In this document: positions 1-8,001 of the stretch, piece by piece
Layout of the letters: every line of letters starts with the position of its first letter
How positions within the stretch are numbered: the first letter of the stretch is position 1
Made by a program: the position numbers and the translations under genes
Assembly: GCA_944358415.1 (NCBI GenBank)
Contig: CALVRA010000013.1
Span: 1 to 33,490 of the forward strand
Reading direction: 5' to 3'
Source of the DNA: an uncultured Bacilli bacterium
GTDB lineage: Bacteria > Bacillota_I > Bacilli_A > RF39 > UBA660
Length of the DNA stretch: 33,490 nt
The notes under the pieces: generated by a model
Database searches by the model: none
What the model was told of the DNA's origin: nothing
The model's input: only the letters and a program-made list of their open reading frames with translations

Positions 1-182
1 GTTTCTGATTGTTCATTTCTAGCTGCATCGTATTCGGCATTTTCGCTTAGATCGCCTAAGGCCCTGGCTTCTTTTAAAGCTTCAATAACTGCCGGTCTTT
101 TTTCCATTTTAAGATATTCTAATTCTTTTTTCATGTCAGCTAAACCTTGTTCAGTTACGTAAACTTCATCGGTATTTGTCAT
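1..182 (-). CDS. greA: Transcription elongation factor GreA, N-terminal part (runs off the window)
   Basis: GreA rescues backtracked RNA polymerase by stimulating cleavage of the nascent RNA 3' end. Sixty residues are visible, from the ATG at 182 to the window edge. They include the coiled-coil tip region of the family, with the GDLSENAEYDAARNEQ motif whose acidic residues (D, E) coordinate the catalytic magnesium. An AGGTGA ribosome site lies 6 nt before the start. In B. subtilis greA also lies downstream of yrrO (trhP2), with udk between them; udk is absent here. The C-terminal domain is outside the window. Confidence 0.95.
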   Translation of the reverse strand, partial: MTNTDEVYVTEQGLADMKKELEYLKMEKRPAVIEALKEARALGDLSENAEYDAARNEQSE

Positions 183-215
183 TTTTTCACCTCAGCTCTC
201 TATTTACTCCATAAA

Positions 216-244
216 ATATTACTACATATTTTATGCTTTGTCAA
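216..244 (-). promoter_or_regulatory. Sigma-A promoter of greA
   Basis: On the minus strand TTGACA (239-244) and TAATAT (216-221) are separated by exactly 17 bp. The -35 box overlaps the TGA stop codon of trhP2 (241-243), so greA has its own near-consensus promoter and need not depend on read-through. Confidence 0.85.
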
Positions 245-1422
245 CTAATTTTCATCATGTCATTGACAGATACTTTTTGGTTTATTTTAAGATAGACTAT
301 TTGCTTAGGATGTCTAACTATCTCTATAGGATTTTTATCTTCATCATATATTTCATTTATGGTAAATTCAAAAGATTTATCTGGTCCAAATATTTCGACC
401 TTATCACCTTTTTTAAAGTAGTTCCTTTGCTGTAATTTAGCTAGTTTAGTGTTTTCATCGTAATCTAATATTAATCCAAGAAAGTCTTGATTGGTTATTT
501 CCTGTCTACCATTATAGTACTGGACATCTTTACCATAGTTTCCGTCAAAGAATTGAGCGACTGAGTCACGATTAGCAACTCTTCTTAATATGTCCTCATA
601 TTTTAAATTATATTCATAATTTTTAGGATTGTGACAATAATTATCAATAAGTATTCTATAAACTTTGACAACGGTGGCGATATAATAAATTGAACGCATA
701 CGCCCTTCTATTTTTAAACTATCGATACCTAGGTCTATAAGGTTTGGAATATATTTGGCCATCGATAGGTCTTTGGTACAAAAAGTAAATGGTTTTTCAC
801 CTTTGATATGATTATTTTCGTTATATAAATCAAAATCCCATCTACAAATTTGACTACATCCTCCCCTATTTGAGTCTCTATTTGTTAAATAGTTAGATAG
901 AACACATCTGCCACTATATGAAGCACACATAGCGCCGTGAATAAATGTTTCTAGTTCGATATCGACGTTTTTTTTGATGTCTTCTATATCTTCTTTTGTA
1001 CATTCTCTAGCTAAAACTATTCTAGTTACGCCTTCTTTTTTCCAAAATTCGGTAGCCTCTTTATTTAAGGTTGAGGCTTGGGTTGAAAGGTGGATTTGAA
1101 GATTTGTACTTTTAGCTAGTTTGATAATAGCTGGGTCAGATACGATAATGGCATCGACGTTTATTTTATCTAACTGTTTTAAATAATTTTCTATTTTTTC
1201 GTATTCTTTATTATGCATAGCTATATTTACGGTGACATAGACTTTTTTATTTAAACTATGAGCATATTCGACGCCCTTTTCTATTTCTTCTAATTTGAAA
1301 TTATCGGCGTTGGCTCTTAAGTTAAAAGCACCACCAATATATACAGCGTCCGCACCATAAATAAAAGCTATTTTTAATCTTTCTAAGTCGCCAGCTGGGG
1401 CGAGGAGTTCTGGTTTTTTCAT
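241..1422 (-). CDS. trhP2: tRNA wobble-uridine hydroxylation protein TrhP2 (peptidase U32 family, YrrO)
   Basis: 393 aa. It carries the U32-family signature at about residues 158-180 (ETFIHGAMCASYSGRC) and four clustered cysteines, C166, C173, C189 and C193, which fit iron-sulfur cluster ligands. The family was named as a collagenase-like protease, but in B. subtilis YrrN and YrrO act with prephenate to hydroxylate U34 of tRNA to ho5U, which TrmR then methylates. The N-terminal TIM-barrel-like half (ELLAPAGDLERLKIAF) and the EGRMRS motif near residue 240 are typical. The start is 1 nt from the trhP1 stop, with AAGGTGA inside the end of trhP1, so the pair is translationally coupled. It ends in TGA. 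Confidence 0.88.
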   Translation of the reverse strand: MKKPELLAPAGDLERLKIAFIYGADAVYIGGAFNLRANADNFKLEEIEKGVEYAHSLNKKVYVTVNIAMHNKEYEKIENYLKQLDKINVDAIIVSDPAIIKLAKSTNLQIHLSTQASTLNKEATEFWKKEGVTRIVLARECTKEDIEDIKKNVDIELETFIHGAMCASYSGRCVLSNYLTNRDSNRGGCSQICRWDFDLYNENNHIKGEKPFTFCTKDLSMAKYIPNLIDLGIDSLKIEGRMRSIYYIATVVKVYRILIDNYCHNPKNYEYNLKYEDILRRVANRDSVAQFFDGNYGKDVQYYNGRQEITNQDFLGLILDYDENTKLAKLQQRNYFKKGDKVEIFGPDKSFEFTINEIYDEDKNPIEIVRHPKQIVYLKINQKVSVNDMMKIS

Positions 1423-1423
1423 T

Positions 1424-2224
1424 TTACTTCACCTTGTATATTGTTTCTTTATAAAGAAAACCTGTTTCTTTTGGAAAGTTGTTTTTTTCTTTATTATAAT
1501 TTATTAAGACTTCTTTAAAGTCTTTATTATCTATAAAATTACTATTAAAAACTAGATAATCGGCAGTTAAGTCTTTTTCTTTTGGATTTAAGATATAGTT
1601 TGAATAGACAGTTGTGCCTTCTTTTGTGTCATTTATTATATAGTTTTTACCTTCTTTAATGATTTTATTATTATTATTTTTAGTTTTTAGGTTAAAAGTA
1701 TCTAAATAGTTTTGAACTAGGTGTCTTTTTGAGGTAAACATAGGAATATAGCCAAAGACATTTATGAATATTTTTGCTTTTGTATGTTTTTTTATTTCAT
1801 CAATTTCTCTTTTGGTTAGTTCAGATGAAAGATAAGCTGATGTAATACCTTTTTCATACCAATAATTTACTGTTCCATAGTTAGTGGTTAGGTGTTCTTG
1901 GTGCCAGACTAATGGTGTTTTTAAGTTTAGTTTTTGTTTTAAGTTTACTATGGCAATATCATAGAAGATAATGCCGTTTATGTTCAATTTTTCTATTTTG
2001 TTTAAAGTTTCTTTTAATTTTTCTAATTCATTATTGTGGATATTTTTATTTAATATGATGAATATTTCTTTATTTATTTTTTTTAGTTTTTTTATTTCTT
2101 CTAAAGTAAAAGTGTTTGGATAGTTTATGCTTAAATCTTTAATAGGTAAAAAAAAGGCATCTGTATAATCTTTTATTTCTAAAGCACTTTCGATATTATT
2201 TATTATAACAGCTATTTTATTCAT
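1424..2224 (-). CDS. trhP1: TrhP1-like U32-family partner protein (YrrN)
   Basis: 266 aa, somewhat shorter than the roughly 310 aa of B. subtilis YrrN. It has no cysteine, so it cannot bind the cluster that TrhP2 appears to carry. The segment around residues 150-170 (VFGYIPMFTSKRHLVQNYL) matches the corresponding region of the family. It most likely acts with TrhP2 in tRNA U34 hydroxylation. Its N-terminal third is lysine- and asparagine-rich and poorly conserved. A GGAGGG ribosome site lies just before the ATG. Confidence 0.72.
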   Translation of the reverse strand: MNKIAVIINNIESALEIKDYTDAFFLPIKDLSINYPNTFTLEEIKKLKKINKEIFIILNKNIHNNELEKLKETLNKIEKLNINGIIFYDIAIVNLKQKLNLKTPLVWHQEHLTTNYGTVNYWYEKGITSAYLSSELTKREIDEIKKHTKAKIFINVFGYIPMFTSKRHLVQNYLDTFNLKTKNNNNKIIKEGKNYIINDTKEGTTVYSNYILNPKEKDLTADYLVFNSNFIDNKDFKEVLINYNKEKNNFPKETGFLYKETIYKVK

Positions 2225-2244
2225 ATTTTCCCTCCGATTGAATA

Positions 2245-2253
2245 ATTATACCA
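2245..2253 (-). promoter_or_regulatory. Extended -10 promoter for trhP1-trhP2
   Basis: Read on the minus strand, TGGTATAAT forms a TG-extended -10 box directly after the T-run of the preceding terminator. No good -35 box is visible. It would start the trhP1-trhP2 transcript about 15 nt before the start codon. Confidence 0.55.
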
Positions 2254-2284
2254 AAAAAAGTGATATTTTTCTACCACTTTTTTA
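2251..2284 (-). terminator. Intrinsic terminator after the DUF975 gene
   Basis: On the minus strand a hairpin of about 11 bp (arms AAAAAGTGGTA / TATCACTTTTT) ends in seven T. It overlaps the stop codon of the DUF975 gene. Confidence 0.7.
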
Positions 2285-3007
2285 AGCTTCTATTTTGACG
2301 TCTTTTTTTATTTTATCATAGAAATTAACCATAGTAACATTCATGTATGGGATTATCCATAACCAAATGATACCTAATGTAAATATACCTAATAAAAACC
2401 AAAGAAAGAATGTGATACAAAGTAAGATATAATCTAGTTTATGACCATCCATCATATCCATGCTTTGTCTAAAAATATCACCTAATGGCATGTCTTCATT
2501 GTCATATAAAATTAGATAACTTTGGGATAAGCAAAGGATTAGGGTTATCCAGAAAATAGCTATAACAATACTTAAAACAAGTCCAACAACAATCATAAAT
2601 GACGATAAAGCAATATTTAAATCGGCTTGGTATGTGATAAATACAAATAGTGAATTGATAGCGGTATATTCTAGTATGGCAAACAAGGTATTGATGGCTA
2701 GTAAGATGATGGTTATAGCGGCACATCTAAAAAATGTGTCTGTTCTTTGAAATAATTCATCAAAATTTGCTTTTTTTCCCCTAGCTATTTTAATCATTAT
2801 TTGCAGAAATCCCATATAAAATAGGCTTGTGACAATTAGACTTAAGAATATCGCCATTGGTGGCTCTTTTATTAATGTAGCAATTATATAACAGATGATT
2901 TGCAGGATTAAATAAAATAAGGTGGCAAGGACAGGTGTTTTATACTTGCCATTTAAGTTTTTACGTGCTTTGGCTTTTATTTTGGTTAAATCGACACTTT
3001 CATTCAT
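2282..3007 (-). CDS. DUF975 family integral membrane protein
   Basis: 241 aa. After a short basic, cytoplasmic start (LTKIKAKARKNLNGKYKTPV) come about five or six hydrophobic segments, at roughly residues 26-46, 50-72, 92-128, 133-165 and 192-222. The start pattern and layout are those of the DUF975 family of Firmicutes membrane proteins, whose function is unknown. The gene sits between trmR and trhP1, where B. subtilis has none, with its own promoter upstream and its own terminator downstream, so it is probably an insertion with independent expression. Start is the ATG at 3007, preceded by AAGGGG. Confidence 0.75.
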   Translation of the reverse strand: MNESVDLTKIKAKARKNLNGKYKTPVLATLFYLILQIICYIIATLIKEPPMAIFLSLIVTSLFYMGFLQIMIKIARGKKANFDELFQRTDTFFRCAAITIILLAINTLFAILEYTAINSLFVFITYQADLNIALSSFMIVVGLVLSIVIAIFWITLILCLSQSYLILYDNEDMPLGDIFRQSMDMMDGHKLDYILLCITFFLWFLLGIFTLGIIWLWIIPYMNVTMVNFYDKIKKDVKIEA

Positions 3008-3033
3008 TTTTTTACCCCTTTTCTACTATTACA

Positions 3034-3063
3034 ATTATATCATAGGATGTGTAATTTAGACAA
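3034..3063 (-). promoter_or_regulatory. Sigma-A promoter of the DUF975 gene
   Basis: Minus strand TTGTCT (3058-3063), 18 bp, TATAAT (3034-3039). It begins immediately after the T-rich tail of the trmR terminator. Confidence 0.7.
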
Positions 3064-3074
3064 ATTTTTTTAAA

Positions 3075-3102
3075 GAAAAAATGGAGGGTTAGTCCATTTT
3101 AC
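3075..3102 (-). terminator. Intrinsic terminator after trmR
   Basis: Minus strand arms AAAATGGA / TCCATTTT with a 7-nt loop, followed by a T-rich run. The stop codon of trmR lies in the loop. It closes the ruvX-yrzB-mltG-trmR unit. Confidence 0.75.
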
Positions 3103-3667
3103 TTACTGATATACCATCGCCTACTTGATAGAATGTTGTTTTAAATTCTTTATTTGTTTGTAGAAATTCTTTATAATTATTAATTTTTTTAACTAAAGCT
3201 CTTAAATTTTTACTTTGAATTTCCTCAGGGTGTTTTGTTAGACCGTGGAAGTTTAGATTATCGGTAATGATGACACCATTTTTTGTTAGGTTATGTTTAT
3301 ATTTTTCAAAGAATTTTATATATTGAGCTTTAGCGGCATCAATGAAAATTAGATCATATTTGCCAGTGACATTTACATTTAAAGCATCATTTAATACTAA
3401 AGTTATTTGTTTATTTAGACCGAATTTGTTAATATTTTTTCTAGCAATAGAATACATATTTTCATTTCTTTCAATGGTTGTGACTTTGATGTTTTTATCT
3501 ATTTGAGCCATGTTTATGGCAGAGTATCCTATGGCCGTTCCAATTTCTAAGATAGTCTTTACTTTATTTTCTTTGATGTAACCAATTAGGAAGTCTAAGC
3601 CCTCTTTTTGGATAATCGGAACGTTATTTTCTTTTGCATACTTTTCTAATGATTCTAAGCTGCCCAT
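3089..3667 (-). CDS. trmR: tRNA 5-hydroxyuridine methyltransferase TrmR (YrrM, O-methyltransferase family 3)
   Basis: 192 aa, class I SAM-dependent methyltransferase. The glycine-rich SAM loop is ILEIGTAIGYSAINMA (about 40-55), an acidic residue ends the next strand (TTIERN), and YDLIFIDAAKAQY (about 104-116) carries the metal- and catalysis-related aspartate of the COMT-like family. In B. subtilis YrrM methylates ho5U34 to mo5U34 in tRNA. Here it completes the pathway begun by trhP1/trhP2 just downstream. Its start overlaps the end of mltG by 13 nt, so it is co-translated with the upstream genes. Confidence 0.85.
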   Translation of the reverse strand: MGSLESLEKYAKENNVPIIQKEGLDFLIGYIKENKVKTILEIGTAIGYSAINMAQIDKNIKVTTIERNENMYSIARKNINKFGLNKQITLVLNDALNVNVTGKYDLIFIDAAKAQYIKFFEKYKHNLTKNGVIITDNLNFHGLTKHPEEIQSKNLRALVKKINNYKEFLQTNKEFKTTFYQVGDGISVSKMD

Positions 3668-4737
3668 ACGCCTTCATCTTTTAGTTTAGAGATTATTCGG
3701 TCATGTTCTTTGGCATTTTTAGTAAAATATACTTTTTTATTAGTGTCAGCGACAAAATAATAGTAGTCATTTTCTATTGGGTTAATTGTGGCTTCTATTG
3801 AGCTTAAACTTGGATTATCAATAGGTCCGACAGGCAAGCCTATCATAGATGTGCATCTTGTGTTATAACCATTACAAGCGGTTAAGTCACTTTGAGTAAG
3901 TTTTTCGGTCATAGATTTTTTAGCTGCATAATAGGTTGTGGCATCACAGCCTAATGACCAGTTATCTTTTAATCTATTATATAATACGCCAGCAACTGTA
4001 GCTCTATCTGTTTCAGTAACGGCTTCTAATTCGACAATTGAAGCTAGGGTTAAGATTTGATGAACATTATAGGTTCCATTTTCTAATGTATCTTTATAAG
4101 GGTCTAGTTTTGTTTTTGTATTATCAAGTATTCTTCTTACGATTGTGTCTATGTTTAATTCGCTTGGCTCAAAGTGATAGGTATCTGGGAATAAGTATCC
4201 TTCTAATGGATAATATATTTGGCTATTAAATATATCGTCTTTTAAAAACCAATAATCTTTTTGCAGTTTTTTTAGATAGTTTTGGTCTGATATTTGATTT
4301 ATGAAATCATCTTGTTTAATATCTGTTTTTTCTTCGACAATTTTTGCCATTTGAGTAATGTTTAATCCTTCTCTAAAGGTTAATTTGATGGTATTGTCTT
4401 GCTGGTTTTTTTCATTACTTAATACTTTAATAATTTCAGGTACACTCATGGCTTCATTTAGGGCATAATCGCCATTTAATAGTGATGTTGGTCTGGCAAA
4501 TTTTAAATAAACTTTATAGAAAAATTCTGATTTAATTAAATTTTTATCTTTTAATTTACTAGCAATCGTGTAATAGTTATCTCCTTCATCAATGGTTATT
4601 ATTTTAGGGTCTGTACTTTTACTTACAGGTCCTGTTTGATATTTATATATTCCAATAATTATAAGGAAAATAATAATGATGAGGAGCAATAAAAAGAGTA
4701 AGAATTTACCCACTTTAAATTTACGAACTTTTTTCAA
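3655..4737 (-). CDS. mltG: Endolytic murein transglycosylase MltG (YceG-like)
   Basis: 360 aa. One N-terminal membrane helix (about 11-31) follows a basic start, then a LysM-like region and the YceG/MltG catalytic domain. The motifs PLEGYLFPDTY (about 177-187) and LASIVELEA (about 231-239) are present; the glutamate E236 is the expected catalytic residue. MltG cuts nascent glycan strands at the outer face of the membrane and ends their synthesis. Position between yrzB and trmR matches B. subtilis yrrL. Confidence 0.93.
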   Translation of the reverse strand: MKKVRKFKVGKFLLFLLLLIIIIFLIIIGIYKYQTGPVSKSTDPKIITIDEGDNYYTIASKLKDKNLIKSEFFYKVYLKFARPTSLLNGDYALNEAMSVPEIIKVLSNEKNQQDNTIKLTFREGLNITQMAKIVEEKTDIKQDDFINQISDQNYLKKLQKDYWFLKDDIFNSQIYYPLEGYLFPDTYHFEPSELNIDTIVRRILDNTKTKLDPYKDTLENGTYNVHQILTLASIVELEAVTETDRATVAGVLYNRLKDNWSLGCDATTYYAAKKSMTEKLTQSDLTACNGYNTRCTSMIGLPVGPIDNPSLSSIEATINPIENDYYYFVADTNKKVYFTKNAKEHDRIISKLKDEGVWAA

Positions 4738-4753
4738 GGTAAAGCCCTACTCT

Positions 4754-5077
4754 TTATGCGTTTGGTGTGTTGCTAGCAGATTCTATTTGTGATTGCATTT
4801 CGTTTAAAATTGTTTCGATGATTTTCCATTCTTTTTCAGTTTCAATTGGTTTTAAAGGTAAAGCCGCGAATTCATTATTTTCATCTGATTTTAAATCTTT
4901 TGGATCATAGATTGAAGCGTATACTTTAGTATTTCCTTCATCGTCGATTGAGTGATCGGTATAAACGATATAATTCTTTTTTGTTTCTGGTGATTCAAAT
5001 AAGAATAAAGCTTCACAATCTAATTGTCTACCTTCTTCATCAATTGCTTTGAATTTAATTTCTCTTGTTTCTTGCAT
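4754..5077 (-). CDS. yrzB: DUF1292 family protein (YrzB-like)
   Basis: 107 aa, acidic and soluble. The core follows the DUF1292 pattern: residues 10-35 (DEEGRQLDCEALFLFE) and 36-55 (KNYIVYTDHSIDDEGN), then a C-terminal EWKIIETILNEM helix. The function is unknown; the gene is nearly always linked to ruvX and mltG, as here, where it sits 6 nt after ruvX. Confidence 0.85.
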   Translation of the reverse strand: MQETREIKFKAIDEEGRQLDCEALFLFESPETKKNYIVYTDHSIDDEGNTKVYASIYDPKDLKSDENNEFAALPLKPIETEKEWKIIETILNEMQSQIESASNTPNA

Positions 5078-5083
5078 ATTTTT

Positions 5084-5503
5084 TCAATCCTTTCTTTTGT
5101 CTAAATATGTTTGTAAAATGATATTAGCTGCGAGTGAGTCTATTTTTTGTTTTCTTTTTTTTCTCGACATGTTAGCTTTTATCATATAACCACTGGCTTC
5201 TTTGGTTGATAACCTTTCGTCCTGCATTTCAACAGGTATTTTAAAGGTATCTTCTAAGTTTTTTTTAAACTGTAAGGTTGTTAAAGCCCTTGGACCTACT
5301 GTGCCATTCATGTTTTTAGGGAGTCCTAAGATGAATTTTTCAATAGGTTCTTTTTCCACAATAGTTGATAGTTTACTTATGGCTTCATCATAGTTTTCTT
5401 CTTCGAAATGAATTGTGCCATAAGTGGTTGCGATTGTTTTTGTGATATCTGATATAGAAACGCCTAAGGTTTTGGTTCCTAAATCGAGACCTAAGTATTT
5501 CAA
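5084..5503 (-). CDS. ruvX: Putative pre-16S rRNA nuclease / YqgF-RuvX family
   Basis: 139 aa, close to the 138 aa of B. subtilis YrrK. RNase H-like fold: GLDLGTKTLGVSISD at the N-terminus with the first catalytic Asp, a second acidic site near FILGLPKNMNG, and QDERLSTKEA toward the C-terminus. YqgF proteins are linked to maturation of the 16S rRNA 5' end and, historically, to Holliday junctions. The best start is the TTG at 5503, about 5 nt after GAGGGTGG, giving a start that aligns with the family. A GTG at 5512 lies inside that ribosome site and is unlikely. Confidence 0.9.
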   Translation of the reverse strand: MKYLGLDLGTKTLGVSISDITKTIATTYGTIHFEEENYDEAISKLSTIVEKEPIEKFILGLPKNMNGTVGPRALTTLQFKKNLEDTFKIPVEMQDERLSTKEASGYMIKANMSRKKRKQKIDSLAANIILQTYLDKRKD

Positions 5504-5533
5504 TATAACCACCCTCTATTTATGTACAGTTTA

Positions 5534-5542
5534 ATTGTACCA
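5534..5542 (-). promoter_or_regulatory. Extended -10 promoter for the ruvX operon
   Basis: Minus strand TGGTACAAT is a TG-extended -10 box 30 nt before the ruvX TTG; no clear -35 box is seen. A short inverted repeat (GTACA / TGTAC) overlaps it. Confidence 0.45.
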
Positions 5543-5582
5543 TTTATTTTTTATTTTGTATAGACATAACGTGAAAAAAAAG

Positions 5583-5603
5583 AGTGTGTAAATAGTGTGT
5601 AAA
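5583..5603. repeat. Two direct repeats AGTGTGTAAA with an 11-bp period
   Basis: AGTGTGTAAA occurs at 5583-5592 and 5594-5603, one helical turn apart, and TGTGTAAAG recurs at 5716-5724. They lie in the 290-bp gap between divergent ruvX and vanY. The spacing is what a dimeric response-regulator site would show, but no regulator can be named. The rest of the gap is AT-rich without other clear structure. Confidence 0.4.
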
Positions 5604-5769
5604 GTTTACGTTTTTGATTTATTTTGAATTTTGTTTTGTTATCTTATCTTACTTAAATATTACTTTTATATATTATGATAGGTTACATTCTCCAAAGATT
5701 TTCAAATTATGACAATGTGTAAAGGGGAAAATTAAGATTTTATTAATAGTATATTTTAAATAAAAATGA

Positions 5770-5775
5770 TATAAT
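5770..5775 (+). promoter_or_regulatory. -10 box of the vanY pair
   Basis: A perfect TATAAT ends 18 nt before the ATG at 5794. The -35 region is weak. Transcription would start about 12 nt before the ATG, so the upstream in-frame GTG at 5776 would not be in the mRNA. Confidence 0.55.
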
Positions 5776-5793
5776 GTGGATAAAGGTGATGAT

Positions 5794-6741
5794 ATGTATT
5801 ATAAAAGAAGAGTTAAAAAAGGACCAATAATTTTTGCCATTATACTTATTTTGATTATTATTTTAGTTATTTGTGGCATAAATTTATATAAATACTATAC
5901 TAGTGATGAGTATTTACTTGGTAAGGCTGGATATAGTGAAAGTGAAATTAAGGATATTTTAAAGTTTGATGAAAAATATATTACTTATGCGAAAGAAAAT
6001 GAGTATGAGGATGATTTTATTCCACTTATTAAGGAAAAATATTTTCTTTGGAAGAATTATGATAAGTATATAGAGTATATTGATGATGTATATGAAGATA
6101 AAAAGGTTGATTATTCTAAAGTTATTTCTTTAGTTAATGTTGGAGCAAATTATGAACCATATACACATACTAAGAAAGCTGATATGGATAAGGGTTATGC
6201 GATTTTAGTTAATAAGTATACTTCTTTACCTGAGAAGTATGCACCAGATGATGTAGTGGGGATGAGTAATTGGTATTCTTATCCTGGAAACAGTATTAGA
6301 AAAGATGTATATGATGCTTTTAAAGAAATGTTTAATGCAGCTAAGGAAGAAGGTTTAACTTTGATTGTCAATTCATCTTACAGAACTTATGAGGTTCAAA
6401 AGGAAATTTATGACGATTATGATGATAATAGAGGCCGTGAATATGCGGATAAGTATGCGGCGAGGCCTGATTTTTCTGAACATCAAACTGGACTTTCTAT
6501 AGATATATTTTCACCTGGGTCTAACATGGAGACTTTTGAGGGTACTGATGAGTTTAAATGGCTTAGTGAAAATAGTTACAAATATGGATTTATTTTGAGA
6601 TATCCTAAGAATAAGGAAGATATTACTGGATATAGTTATGAAGCTTGGCACTATAGATATGTTGGCAAAGATTTAGCTAAAAAGGTTTATGATAGTGGTT
6701 TAACTTATGATGAGTATTATGCATATTATTTAGATAATTAA
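5794..6741 (+). CDS. Membrane-anchored D-Ala-D-Ala carboxypeptidase, VanY family (first of a pair)
   Basis: 315 aa. It has a basic start, one N-terminal membrane helix (about 9-30), a helical stalk, and a C-terminal VanY/peptidase M15B domain. Zinc-site motifs are visible: SSYRTYEVQ, SEHQTGLSIDI (His and Asp ligands) and EAWHYRYVG (catalytic Glu and His ligand). Such enzymes trim the terminal D-Ala of peptidoglycan stem peptides outside the membrane. There is no VanS/VanR or ligase nearby, so this is housekeeping or spore-wall trimming rather than vancomycin resistance. ATG 5794 is chosen because AAAGGTGAT stands 3 nt before it. The second copy follows 10 nt later. Confidence 0.9.
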   Translation: MYYKRRVKKGPIIFAIILILIIILVICGINLYKYYTSDEYLLGKAGYSESEIKDILKFDEKYITYAKENEYEDDFIPLIKEKYFLWKNYDKYIEYIDDVYEDKKVDYSKVISLVNVGANYEPYTHTKKADMDKGYAILVNKYTSLPEKYAPDDVVGMSNWYSYPGNSIRKDVYDAFKEMFNAAKEEGLTLIVNSSYRTYEVQKEIYDDYDDNRGREYADKYAARPDFSEHQTGLSIDIFSPGSNMETFEGTDEFKWLSENSYKYGFILRYPKNKEDITGYSYEAWHYRYVGKDLAKKVYDSGLTYDEYYAYYLDN

Positions 6742-6751
6742 GGGTGAGGTT

Positions 6752-7834
6752 ATGAAGAGAAATGTATTAATAATGGTTATAGTTTTGTTAATTGTCTCTT
6801 TAGGTCTTGCCTTTTTCTTTTTTAGAAATAGTGACAAGACTGAGGTTAGTATTAATGACAAACTTAAAGAAATTGGATATTCTGATAAAGATGTTTCTTT
6901 AATATTAGATAAGGTTTCTAGTGATGGTGTAGATGAGATTTTAAACATTGGATATGACGAAAGTTTAATAGATATTTTGAGTTCAAGTAATTATGATGAA
7001 AATAAGTTTTCTGATTACATAGAATACTATATGAAAAATAAAGGTGCGAATATAAAGGATATTATTGACATTGTAAATTCTGGTTTTGATTTATTTAATT
7101 ATCCAGCTTCTAGTTTACTTGCGAGTTTGGTTAAAGAAAAATATTATATTAACGACAATGTGGCGAGATATTTGGATTATGGTAATAACCATGATATGAA
7201 TCCAAAAGAGATAGTGGGATTTGTTAATTCTAAAGCTGATTTAGGGTTTTATAGTGAAAGTTATGATAGTAATTTAGATGATGGTAATTTAGTTTTAGTA
7301 AATAAATTTTACCATTTAAAAGAAGACTATACGCCATCTGATTTAATTAGTTTAGGTGGTCAATATAATAAAGGTGCGAATAATAAGATGCGAAAAGAGG
7401 CGGCAGAGGCTTTGATGAAGATGATTGATGCGGCTAGACTTGATAATATTATTCTTTATAATATGTCAGCTTTTAGAAGCTACGATTATCAAGTTAATTT
7501 ATATAACAGATATATTAAAAGAGATGGTAAAGAAGCAGCAGATAAGTATTCAGCTAGACCTGGTTATTCTGAGCATCAAAGTGGACTATGTAGTGATTTA
7601 AATGAAGTAAGCGATGCTTTTGAGGGTACTGATGAGGCTATTTGGCTTAAAGATAATGCTTATAAATATGGATTTATTTTAAGATTTCCAAAGGGTAAAG
7701 AAAATATTACAGGATATAAATATGAACCATGGCATTATAGATACGTAGGTATAGAGGCAGCTAAAGTTATTTATGAGGATGATATTACTTTAGAGGAGTA
7801 TTATGCTTATTATATAGAAAAAAACTCAGATTGA
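6752..7834 (+). CDS. Membrane-anchored D-Ala-D-Ala carboxypeptidase, VanY family (second of a pair)
   Basis: 360 aa, paralogous to the gene just upstream. N-terminal membrane helix (about 5-24), a longer helical stalk with two GYSDKDV/GYDESLI-type segments, then the VanY domain with SAFRSYDYQ, SEHQSGLCSDL and EPWHYRYVG, so the expected zinc and catalytic residues are present. The stalk is about 45 residues longer than in the first copy, so the active site may stand further from the membrane. It shares a transcript with the upstream gene and is followed by a terminator. Confidence 0.9.
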   Translation: MKRNVLIMVIVLLIVSLGLAFFFFRNSDKTEVSINDKLKEIGYSDKDVSLILDKVSSDGVDEILNIGYDESLIDILSSSNYDENKFSDYIEYYMKNKGANIKDIIDIVNSGFDLFNYPASSLLASLVKEKYYINDNVARYLDYGNNHDMNPKEIVGFVNSKADLGFYSESYDSNLDDGNLVLVNKFYHLKEDYTPSDLISLGGQYNKGANNKMRKEAAEALMKMIDAARLDNIILYNMSAFRSYDYQVNLYNRYIKRDGKEAADKYSARPGYSEHQSGLCSDLNEVSDAFEGTDEAIWLKDNAYKYGFILRFPKGKENITGYKYEPWHYRYVGIEAAKVIYEDDITLEEYYAYYIEKNSD

Positions 7835-7847
7835 TTTCTGGGTTTTT
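7820..7847 (+). terminator. Terminator of the vanY pair
   Basis: Arms AACTCAGA / TCTGGGTT with one G-T pair, then a run of T. The left arm lies in the last codons of the second vanY gene. Confidence 0.65.
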
Positions 7848-8001
7848 AGTTTATACTGAGCGATATTTTTAATGTGTTTGTTATTCATGGGTATGAGTGC
7901 TCATTACTCTTGTAAATACTTTATACTATTTTGTTTAACAATTGTAAATAGTGGTTAACTAATTTTAAAGTTAATTGAATATTTTAATTTCTTAAAGTTT
8001 T

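Noticed and set aside
241-1422. A collagenase-like secreted protease for the U32 protein
   Set aside because: No signal peptide, iron-sulfur-type cysteines are present, and linkage to trmR and trhP1 points to tRNA modification.
5794-7834. A vancomycin-resistance locus
   Set aside because: VanY domains are present, but no vanH, vanA/B-type ligase, vanX or two-component genes are nearby.
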